NCBI GenBank assembly: GCA_947174615.1
Contig: CAMWJQ010000211.1
Span: 1 to 6,984, forward strand
Direction: 5' to 3'
DNA from: an uncultured Lachnospiraceae bacterium
Lineage (GTDB): Bacteria; Bacillota; Clostridia; Lachnospirales; Lachnospiraceae
DNA: 6,984 nucleotides
The notes beneath the pieces are model-generated. The model ran no database searches. It saw only the letters and a list, made by a program, of their open reading frames with translations, and was not told where the DNA came from. Position 1 is the stretch's first letter, and each line of letters opens with the position of its first letter. The position numbers and the translations under genes were made by a program. Positions 1-6,516 of the stretch are shown here, piece after piece.

Positions 1-1378
1 TTTTGATTATGACATTCTGAAACAGAGAATACGAGAGATGGCATTTCTCACGAATTATCTCAAAATTATATTACGGGATCTGCGTCATGAGGAGGGTGTT
101 ATAGAGAAAACATTCCATTATGAGGGCGGTATCCGTGAATTTGTGACGTATTTAAATAAGAGTAAGACGCCGATTTATCCTGATGTGCTCTATTTTGAGG
201 GCAAGAAGGACAATGTGTATGTTGAGGTTGCAATGCAGCACAACGATTCCTACACAGAGAGCGCATACAGCTTTGTCAATAATATCAATACACCTGAAGG
301 CGGTACGCATCTTGCGGGATTTCGCAATGCACTCACAAAAACTTTTAATGACTATGCGCGCAGTGCAAAGCTTTTGAAGGACAGTGAGGCAAATCTGAGT
401 GGTGATGATATTAGAGAAGGACTCACAGCGATCGTTTCGATCAAGATTGAAGATCCTCAATTTGAGGGGCAGACAAAACAGAAGCTTGGAAACAGTGAAG
501 CCCGCGGTGCGGTGGATAGTGTAGTCAGTGAACAGCTCACCTATTATCTTGAGCAGAATCCAACAGTGGCAAAACAAATTTGTGAAAAATCAATCTTGGC
601 GCAGCGTGCGCGGGAGGCAGCCAGAAAGGCAAGGGATTTGACGCGCAGAAAAACAGCGCTTGACGGCATGACGCTGCCAGGTAAGCTCGCGGACTGTTCC
701 GACAAGAATCCAGAAAATTGCGAAATTTTTATCGTGGAGGGCGATTCCGCCGGCGGCAGCGCGAAGACGGCGCGAAGCCGTGCGACGCAGGCAATTTTAC
801 CGCTTCGCGGCAAGATTCTCAATGTAGAGAAAGCACGTCTTGACAAAATATATGGCAATGCGGAAATCAAGGCGATGATCACCGCGTTTGGCACAGGGAT
901 TCACGAGGATTTTGACATCACAAAGCTTCGCTATGGCAAGATTATCATTATGACAGATGCCGACGTGGACGGTGCGCATATTGCGACGCTGATGCTGACA
1001 TTTCTTTATCGGTTTATGCCGGAACTTATCAAGAAGGGACATGTGTATCTGGCAAAACCGCCTCTCTATAAACTTGAAAAGAATAAAAAGACATGGTACG
1101 CGTATTCCGATGAGGAGCTTGCGGCAATTCTTGACCAGGTAGGGCGTGACCAGAACAATAAAATCCAGCGTTACAAAGGACTTGGAGAGATGGATGCAGA
1201 CCAGCTCTGGGATACGACAATGGACCCTGAGAAGCGTATTTTGTTAAAGGTTTCTATGGACGAGGAGGCGGAATCTGAAATTGATCTTACGTTTACTACA
1301 CTGATGGGAGATAAGGTAGAGCCAAGACGGGAGTTTATCGAGGCAAATGCCCAGTTCGTAAAAAATCTCGACATTTAA
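1..1378 (+). CDS. gyrB: DNA gyrase subunit B, 3' part (5' end outside window)
   Basis: GyrB is the ATPase and TOPRIM subunit of DNA gyrase, the cytoplasmic A2B2 type IIA topoisomerase that introduces negative supercoils. The frame is open from the first full codon at 2, reading FDYDILKQRIREMAFLT, a familiar GyrB stretch near the end of the GHKL ATPase domain. The ATG at 38 is therefore an internal methionine, and about 180 N-terminal residues are upstream. What remains is the transducer domain (with SGDDIREGLTAI and FEGQTKQKLGN), the TOPRIM domain with EGDSAGG at 737-757 (general acid Glu) and DADVDG at 956-973 (Mg-binding Asp), then QRYKGLGEM at 1166-1192 and the conserved C-terminus ending KNLDI. 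The Asp of EGDSAGG and the Arg of LPLRGK are the usual Gram-positive residues at the GyrB quinolone positions. The stop is TAA at 1376, 15 bp before gyrA, so the genes form an operon. Identity is secure. Confidence 0.98.
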   Translation, partial: FDYDILKQRIREMAFLTNYLKIILRDLRHEEGVIEKTFHYEGGIREFVTYLNKSKTPIYPDVLYFEGKKDNVYVEVAMQHNDSYTESAYSFVNNINTPEGGTHLAGFRNALTKTFNDYARSAKLLKDSEANLSGDDIREGLTAIVSIKIEDPQFEGQTKQKLGNSEARGAVDSVVSEQLTYYLEQNPTVAKQICEKSILAQRAREAARKARDLTRRKTALDGMTLPGKLADCSDKNPENCEIFIVEGDSAGGSAKTARSRATQAILPLRGKILNVEKARLDKIYGNAEIKAMITAFGTGIHEDFDITKLRYGKIIIMTDADVDGAHIATLMLTFLYRFMPELIKKGHVYLAKPPLYKLEKNKKTWYAYSDEELAAILDQVGRDQNNKIQRYKGLGEMDADQLWDTTMDPEKRILLKVSMDEEAESEIDLTFTTLMGDKVEPRREFIEANAQFVKNLDI

Positions 1379-1393
1379 GAATAGGAGTTATAT

Positions 1394-3985
1394 ATGGACG
1401 ATACAATATTTGACAAGATTGAGGAAGTGGATCTGCAGAAGACGATGGAAAAGTCGTATATAGACTACGCCATGAGTGTCATTGCTTCCCGTGCCCTGCC
1501 AGATGTGCGGGACGGGTTGAAGCCAGTGCAGCGGCGGGTACTTTACTCTATGATTGAGCTGAACAATGGTCCTGACAAACCGCACAGAAAGAGTGCGCGT
1601 ATTGTCGGTGATACGATGGGTAAATATCATCCTCACGGCGACAGTTCTATCTATGGCGCGCTGGTCAATATGGCGCAGGAGTGGTCTACACGCTATCCAC
1701 TTGTAGACGGACATGGTAACTTTGGTTCGGTGGACGGGGACGGTGCGGCTGCCATGCGATACACAGAGGCGCGTCTGAGTAAGATTTCTATGGAGCTTTT
1801 GGCGGACATCAACAAGAATACAGTTGATTTTCAGCCGAACTTTGATGAGACGGAGAAAGAGCCAGTCGTGCTGCCAAGCCGTTATCCCAACCTGCTTGTC
1901 AACGGTACACAGGGTATTGCCGTCGGTATGGCGACGAATATTCCTCCGCATAATCTCAGGGAAGTCATTGCGGCAGTTGTGAAGATGATAGACAACCGCA
2001 TAGAGGAAAATCGAGACACAGAGATTGAGGAACTTCTGCCGATTGTGAAAGGACCGGATTTTCCTACGGGCGGCATTATCCTGGGAACGCGCGGCGTGGA
2101 GGAGGCTTACCGCACTGGGCGCGGCAAGATCAGGGTTCGCAGTGTGACCAATATTGAGACGATGGCAAACGGAAAAAGCCGTATCATCGTGACAGAACTT
2201 CCCTTTATGGTGAACAAAGCACGCTTAATCGAGAAGATTGCGGAGCTTGTTAAAGATAAAAAAATTGACGGCATTACCGACCTGCGCGATGAGTCCAACA
2301 GGGAAGGTATGCGCATCTGCATTGAGCTTCGAAAGGATGTCAATGCGAATGTGATCATGAACCAGCTCTACAAACATACACAGCTGCAGGATAGTTTTGG
2401 CGTGATCATGCTGGCACTTGTGAATAATCAGCCTAAGGTGATGAACCTCAAGGATGTATTGACATACTATATCAAACATCAGGAGGAGGTCGTCACCAGA
2501 AGGACACAATATGATCTGAATAAAGCTGAAGAGAGAGACCATATCTTACAGGGTCTGCTGATCGCCCTTGACAATATTGACGAGGTGATCCGCATAATCA
2601 GAGGCAGCGCCAACACACAGGCGGCAAAGGAAGGATTGATTACGCGGTTTGGTCTGACAGATGTACAGGCGCAGGCGATTGTGGATATGAGGCTGCGTGC
2701 ATTGACAGGCTTGGAGCGTGAAAAACTTGAGCAGGAACATGCTGAGCTCTTGAAAAAGATTGAGGAGTACAAGGCAATTTTGGCAGATGAAAAACTTCTG
2801 CTCGGTGTCATTAAGACAGAGATTAACTTGATCGCGGACAAATATGGAGATGACAGACGCACGAAATTCGGCTATGATGAATCTGAGATCGACATGGAGG
2901 ATTTGATTCCACGCGGGAATACAGTCATTGCCATGACAAGCTTAGGCTATATCAAGCGCATGACAGTTGATAATTTTAAGACCCAGCACAGGGGTGGGCG
3001 CGGCATCAAGGGAATGTCCACGATTGAGGACGACTATATTGAAGACTTACTGATGACAACGACACATCACTATTTGATGTTCTTTACAAATTTTGGGCGT
3101 GTATACAGGCTGAAAACTTATGAAATCCCGGAGGCGGGGCGGACAGCAAGAGGAACGGCAATCGTGAATTTGCTGCAATTAAATCCCGGAGAAAAGATCT
3201 CTGCGATGATCCCGATTCGTGAATTTACAGAGGGTCAGCATCTGTTTATGGTCACAAAAAAAGGAATTACAAAGAAAACGCCGATTATGGAATTTTCGAA
3301 TGTGCGCAAGAACGGACTGGCGGCAATCTCGCTGCGTGATGATGATGAGTTGATCGAGGTGAAGGCGACAGATGAAAACTCCGAAATTTTCCTGATTACA
3401 AAGTATGGAATGTGTATTCGCTTTAAGGAGACGGATGTGCGCGCGATGGGCAGAAATGCGATGGGCGTCATTGGCATGAATCTCGATGATGGCGATGAGA
3501 TTATTGGGATGCAGCTTGACACACAGGGTGATGCACTATTGATTGTGTCGGAGATGGGTATGGGTAAACGAACTTTGCTGGATGAATTTACGGTGCAGAA
3601 GCGCGGCGGCAAAGGGGTTCGGTGTTATCGTATCACAGAAAAGACGGGGAATGTGGTCGGTATTAAGGGTGTCAATGACGACCATGAGATTATGATGATC
3701 ACAACAGAAGGTGTCATTATACAAATTCCAGTAGGCGATATTTCGATTTATGGCAGAAATACTTCCGGCGTGAAACTCATTAACCTTGATGATGAGAATG
3801 TGAAGGTTGCCAAGATTGCCAAAGTGCGGGAAAAGCTTTCCGACGGTACACAAGAGTTTGAGGATGTCGATGAGGCGCTGAACAAGGTGGTGGATGAACC
3901 TGTTGAGGGGGAGGCAGTGATCCTTGATGAAGCGTTTGAGGATGAAGTGCCAGAGGATAAGGCACTGGAAGAACATAAGAAATAA
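1394..3985 (+). CDS. gyrA: DNA gyrase subunit A
   Basis: GyrA is the DNA breakage-reunion and DNA-wrapping subunit of gyrase. This 863-residue protein has the usual length. The start at 1394 has AGGAG at 1383-1387, six bases upstream. The winged-helix catalytic core contains MRYTEAR with catalytic Tyr123 next to Arg122. The quinolone region reads HPHGDSSIYG, with Ser84 and Gly88 at the places of E. coli Ser83 and Asp87. The coiled-coil C-gate lies around residues 350-490. From about residue 500 comes the beta-pinwheel wrapping domain, with QHRGGRG at 531-537 as the GyrA box and a second box-like motif QKRGGKG at 735-741. The tail, residues 816-863, is strongly acidic (19 Asp/Glu against 4 Lys). 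The general GyrA-box pattern and the intact tail argue for GyrA rather than ParC, as does the partner gyrB 15 bp upstream. No promoter is seen between the two genes, so it is transcribed with gyrB and ends at the hairpin at 4002. Confidence 0.98.
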   Translation: MDDTIFDKIEEVDLQKTMEKSYIDYAMSVIASRALPDVRDGLKPVQRRVLYSMIELNNGPDKPHRKSARIVGDTMGKYHPHGDSSIYGALVNMAQEWSTRYPLVDGHGNFGSVDGDGAAAMRYTEARLSKISMELLADINKNTVDFQPNFDETEKEPVVLPSRYPNLLVNGTQGIAVGMATNIPPHNLREVIAAVVKMIDNRIEENRDTEIEELLPIVKGPDFPTGGIILGTRGVEEAYRTGRGKIRVRSVTNIETMANGKSRIIVTELPFMVNKARLIEKIAELVKDKKIDGITDLRDESNREGMRICIELRKDVNANVIMNQLYKHTQLQDSFGVIMLALVNNQPKVMNLKDVLTYYIKHQEEVVTRRTQYDLNKAEERDHILQGLLIALDNIDEVIRIIRGSANTQAAKEGLITRFGLTDVQAQAIVDMRLRALTGLEREKLEQEHAELLKKIEEYKAILADEKLLLGVIKTEINLIADKYGDDRRTKFGYDESEIDMEDLIPRGNTVIAMTSLGYIKRMTVDNFKTQHRGGRGIKGMSTIEDDYIEDLLMTTTHHYLMFFTNFGRVYRLKTYEIPEAGRTARGTAIVNLLQLNPGEKISAMIPIREFTEGQHLFMVTKKGITKKTPIMEFSNVRKNGLAAISLRDDDELIEVKATDENSEIFLITKYGMCIRFKETDVRAMGRNAMGVIGMNLDDGDEIIGMQLDTQGDALLIVSEMGMGKRTLLDEFTVQKRGGKGVRCYRITEKTGNVVGIKGVNDDHEIMMITTEGVIIQIPVGDISIYGRNTSGVKLINLDDENVKVAKIAKVREKLSDGTQEFEDVDEALNKVVDEPVEGEAVILDEAFEDEVPEDKALEEHKK

Positions 3986-4001
3986 TTTGTGCGTGAAAAG
4001 G

Positions 4002-4043
4002 GCATCCGGAAAATAAAACATTATTTTCCGGATGCTTTTTTTT
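4002..4043 (+). terminator. Intrinsic terminator of the gyrB-gyrA operon
   Basis: A perfect 15-bp stem pairs 4002-4016 (GCATCCGGAAAATAA) with 4021-4035, closing on the four-base loop AACA, and is followed by eight T at 4036-4043. It starts 16 bases after the gyrA stop. On the plus strand this is a textbook rho-independent terminator. On the minus strand the same hairpin is followed only by CCTTTTCAC, so termination of the convergent gene here is plausible but weaker. The 3' arm and T-run double as the last codons and stop of the minus-strand gene. Confidence 0.93.
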
Positions 4044-4779
4044 GATACAGGTAACTATGACCGTTTTTGCCGACGCGGCTGATAATCTTTGTCTCCAACA
4101 ATACATTTAATAAAGTGCCTGCGCTGTTTGGCGGGATTTTTGCCGCTTTTGCCAAATCTTTTGATGTGAACGTCTCTGGCAGCGCATCGGGGAGGAAAAT
4201 TGTATAGTCCTCAAAGGTGTCAATGCGCGCTTCATCGTAGATGCCTACAGGGATTCCGTCCATGCGGGAGGAGCCTCTCTTCTTGTCGCGGCTCCAGCCG
4301 TTGAGATAACGTGTCTCCTCCACGTCAATCAAACTGATAATAAAGTGCAGCCGGGGATTGCTGATAAACATTTTGATTTTATATAGTTCTGGTATGATCT
4401 GATAGATTGTCCCAGTCTTGGGGGATTTGCGTCTGGGTGTCAGCTCTCCCGTCTCTGTGTCAAGCCACAGCAGCCACTTGGTGTGCGCAACTGGATAGAT
4501 GATTGTCACATCATGCTCTTTTAGAAAAAAGTCAAGTTTGTCGCGCATGGTATTAAAATTGCGAGTCTGTACCTCAAAAATCTCACCGTCTACACAGATG
4601 TCAGCGACATAAGAACCGATTTTAATCTCATGGTAAGAAGAATCTGGGGCATAATAGTATTTTAGGACGCTGTGTATCGTTTTTTCTCTCAGTGTACCGA
4701 TGCCATTCTGACCCTGGAGTGCGCCGATCATTTTAGAACATGCTTCTGAAAAAAGTTTTTGGTCAATGGTAGTTTGCAT
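4021..4779 (-). CDS. Unrecognised protein: PD-(D/E)XK nuclease-like domain plus C-terminal winged helix
   Basis: I do not recognise this 252-residue protein by name. It starts at the ATG at 4779-4777, with AAAGAGGG on the minus strand leaving about 8 bases of spacing. Residues 26-95 look like a restriction-endonuclease fold: a helix with GTLREKTIH (Glu32), then YVADI (Asp60), then IFEVQT (Glu69-Val-Gln71), then a Lys/Leu-rich helix and a hydrophobic strand VTIIYPV. The arrangement E...D-x8-E-x-Q fits a PD-(D/E)XK active site with Gln in place of Lys. Residues 100-200 form a middle region with RRKSPKTG at 116-123 and a basic stretch RDKKRGSSR at 164-172. Residues about 203-246 read as a winged helix (TSKDLAKAAKIPPNSAGTLL, then a wing around VGKNGHSYLY), so DNA binding is likely. 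There is no signal peptide or membrane segment. It stands alone, convergent to gyrA and divergent from cls. Nuclease activity is inference; a catalytically inactive DNA-binding regulator is the main alternative. Confidence 0.9.
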   Translation of the reverse strand: MQTTIDQKLFSEACSKMIGALQGQNGIGTLREKTIHSVLKYYYAPDSSYHEIKIGSYVADICVDGEIFEVQTRNFNTMRDKLDFFLKEHDVTIIYPVAHTKWLLWLDTETGELTPRRKSPKTGTIYQIIPELYKIKMFISNPRLHFIISLIDVEETRYLNGWSRDKKRGSSRMDGIPVGIYDEARIDTFEDYTIFLPDALPETFTSKDLAKAAKIPPNSAGTLLNVLLETKIISRVGKNGHSYLYQKKASGK

Positions 4780-4805
4780 GAAAGTATCCCTCTTTCAAAT
4801 CGTGA

Positions 4806-4836
4806 ATAGAATATCTGAGATAGAATGTTTATAGAA
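4806..4836 (-). repeat. Three spaced TTCTAT elements in the leader of the nuclease-like gene
   Basis: Plus-strand ATAGAA occurs at 4806, 4820 and 4831 (TTCTAT when read in the direction of the minus-strand gene). The first two copies share a seventh base (ATAGAAT). A perfect palindrome TATCT-G-AGATA lies at 4812-4822 and shares bases with the first two copies. The spacings of 14 and 11 bp are close to helical turns. The elements sit 27-57 bp upstream of the minus-strand ATG, where an operator would be expected. In AT-rich DNA such short matches can arise by chance, hence the low confidence. Confidence 0.3.
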
Positions 4837-4874
4837 CCAGTGTATCAGAAAATGAATATTTATGGTAGATTTTC

Positions 4875-4902
4875 TTGAAAATATATAAAATCGTGTTAAA
4901 AT
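4875..4902 (+). promoter_or_regulatory. Sigma-A type promoter for cls
   Basis: TTGAAA at 4875-4880 (one mismatch to the -35 consensus) is separated by 16 bp from TAAAAT at 4897-4902 (one mismatch to the -10 consensus). The -10 is preceded by TG at 4894-4895, giving an extended -10. Transcription would begin near 4909, giving a leader of about 45 bases before the cls start at 4955. An inverted repeat ATTTTC-TT-GAAAAT at 4869-4882 covers the -35 element and could bind a regulator. Confidence 0.7.
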
Positions 4903-4954
4903 ATAGAAATATATCCTTAATTTGAAAAAACCTGTGGAGAGGACATGAATTGAA

Positions 4955-6484
4955 ATGGGTATCGTGAGAAGTAAGTATTATGGAATTATAAGAGGCATCA
5001 CTGTAGGGATCTCATTTTTTTTACAAATTGGTTTGATGATTATTTTGGCAATGTACTTGATGAGATATTCAATCATTGTGTATTTTATCTTTGAAGTCGT
5101 GAGCGTGATAACGGTGTTTGCGCTTGTGAATAATGCAGAATCTTATAAAATGAGCTGGATTGTGATTATACTCGTTCTGCCGGTGTCGGGTCTTTTTTTG
5201 TATTTTATGTGGGGGCGCAAGCGCGTCAATTCCAGTTATTTCAAGCGGTCGCGTGAAATAGATGCGCAGATGGTCAAAAGTCTCAGGCAGGACGAGGAGA
5301 TTGTTCAGGATTTGGAGCGGCAGCATCCCAATAAGGTGCAGATCAGCCGGTATCTCAGAAAAGAAGGATTTCCGATTTATAACAATACCCACGCCACATA
5401 TTTTGGTCTGGGTGAGAAAGTGCTTCAGGCGATGTTAGACGATCTCAAGCAGGCAAAAAAGTTTATTTTTATGGAATATTTTATCGTCTCAGAGGGAAAG
5501 GTCTGGCGCGATATTTTGGAGGTGCTCACACAGAAAGTCAGGGAAGGCGTCGAAGTCAAGCTGCTGTTTGATGATTTTGGCACGCTGCGCATCAACACGC
5601 AGGCATTTCGCAGAGACCTCAAAAGCCGTGGGATCGAGATGAGCATTTTTAATCCGATTCACCGCGATATGGTGCGCATGTCATTTAATTACAGAAATCA
5701 TAAGAAGATTACTGTTATAGATGGTAATATCAGCTATACAGGCGGATTTAATCTTGCAGATGAGTATGCGAATTATATTGAACGGTTTGGGCACTGGAAG
5801 GATTCCGGAATCCGTCTGTATGGGGACGGTGTGTACAGTTTTACCTGTTTTTTTCTAAATATGTGGCGCATTGTCAATAAAAATGTTGTCATAAATGACG
5901 CAGACTACAAACCGCAGGCTCGTGTTTTTCAGGAGGGATATGTGCAGCCGTTTATGGGCGGTCCCCACAGGAATCCACATAATCCGACAGAGGGCGCCTA
6001 CACCAGAATGATTAACAAGGCGCGCGATTATATCTATATCACAACACCCTATCTTGTCCTGGACCAAAGTATGCGCGATGATTTGGCCAGCGCGGCACAG
6101 AGCGGGGTAGATGTGTGTATTATTGTGCCAAGGATTTATGACAAGTGGTATGTCTATATGGTCAATGTGTCTAATTATGGAAAACTAATGGAGGCAGGTG
6201 TGCACATCTATGAATACAAGCCCGGTTTTATTCATGCCAAAAATGTGATTGCGGATGATGAATGTGCGATCTGTGGTACGATCAATACGGATTATCGCAG
6301 CTTTTATCTGCATTATGAGTGTGGGGTCTTTTTGAGTGAGATGCAGGCAGTCAAGGATATGAAGGAGGATTTTCTCAGGACGCTGGAAGAATGTGAGGAG
6401 ATGGATCTGGCGCACTGGTTGAAAAGACCGCTTGGAAATAAGATGATGCAGGCGGCGCTGAAAGTGTTGTCGCCGTTGTTGTGA
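4955..6484 (+). CDS. cls: Cardiolipin synthase, PLD superfamily
   Basis: This membrane enzyme joins two phosphatidylglycerol molecules to give cardiolipin and glycerol. The 509-residue protein has the family's usual length. Hydrophobic segments lie at about 15-37, 40-58 and 66-86; the last two with MSWIVIILVLPVSGLFLYF form the typical PLDc_N region. Two PLD catalytic motifs HxKx4D are intact: HKKITVID (His249, Lys251, Asp256), followed by GNISYTGGFNLADEY, and HAKNVIAD (His427, Lys429, Asp434), followed by ICGTINTDYRSF. The C-terminus MMQAALKVLSPLL is the usual short amphipathic end. The start at 4955 is fixed by an in-frame TGA at 4946; the Shine-Dalgarno GGAGAGGA at 4936-4943 is 11 bases away, rather long. 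A minimal ATG-AAT-TGA frame (4945-4953) sits between them. It is probably transcribed with the RNase H gene 32 bp downstream, as no terminator lies between. The exact paralogue type is not determined. Confidence 0.96.
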   Translation: MGIVRSKYYGIIRGITVGISFFLQIGLMIILAMYLMRYSIIVYFIFEVVSVITVFALVNNAESYKMSWIVIILVLPVSGLFLYFMWGRKRVNSSYFKRSREIDAQMVKSLRQDEEIVQDLERQHPNKVQISRYLRKEGFPIYNNTHATYFGLGEKVLQAMLDDLKQAKKFIFMEYFIVSEGKVWRDILEVLTQKVREGVEVKLLFDDFGTLRINTQAFRRDLKSRGIEMSIFNPIHRDMVRMSFNYRNHKKITVIDGNISYTGGFNLADEYANYIERFGHWKDSGIRLYGDGVYSFTCFFLNMWRIVNKNVVINDADYKPQARVFQEGYVQPFMGGPHRNPHNPTEGAYTRMINKARDYIYITTPYLVLDQSMRDDLASAAQSGVDVCIIVPRIYDKWYVYMVNVSNYGKLMEAGVHIYEYKPGFIHAKNVIADDECAICGTINTDYRSFYLHYECGVFLSEMQAVKDMKEDFLRTLEECEEMDLAHWLKRPLGNKMMQAALKVLSPLL

Positions 6485-6516
6485 CTGACAACGAAAATGA
6501 AAAGAAAAGAGGAAAC

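Larger units (their letters stand above)
4780..4954. promoter_or_regulatory. AT-rich divergent intergenic region between the nuclease-like gene and cls
   Basis: This 175-bp gap separates two divergent starts and is clearly more AT-rich than the flanking genes. It must hold promoters for both directions. The plus-strand promoter for cls is convincing and listed separately. For the minus-strand gene I found the ribosome-binding site but no clear -35/-10 pair; a TGATACACT on the minus strand (4847-4839) could be an extended -10 without a good -35. Several short repeats and palindromes are present. I see no coding potential and no riboswitch-like structure. Confidence 0.7.

Noticed and set aside
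38..1378. gyrB beginning at the ATG at 38
   Set aside because: The upstream codons from position 2 encode conserved GyrB sequence, so this ATG is an internal residue and the gene is cut by the window edge.
1388..1951. A 187-codon open frame on the minus strand opposite gyrA
   Set aside because: It lies wholly across the conserved gyrA start, has no convincing ribosome-binding site and its translation resembles no protein; it is a coding shadow.
3536..4021. Minus-strand open frames of 85-161 codons across the gyrA 3' end and terminator
   Set aside because: They mirror the gyrA reading frame and the convergent gene, contain low-complexity translations, and the terminator lies inside or beside them.
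4839..4847. Extended -10 (TGATACACT, minus strand) as promoter of the nuclease-like gene
   Set aside because: Only four of six -10 bases match and no recognisable -35 lies 16-18 bp upstream, so it was not called as a feature.
6466..6492. Inverted repeat GTTGTC...GACAAC at the end of cls as a terminator
   Set aside because: The stem is only 6 bp with a 15-base loop and is followed by A-rich rather than T-rich sequence, so it is unlikely to stop transcription before the RNase H gene.
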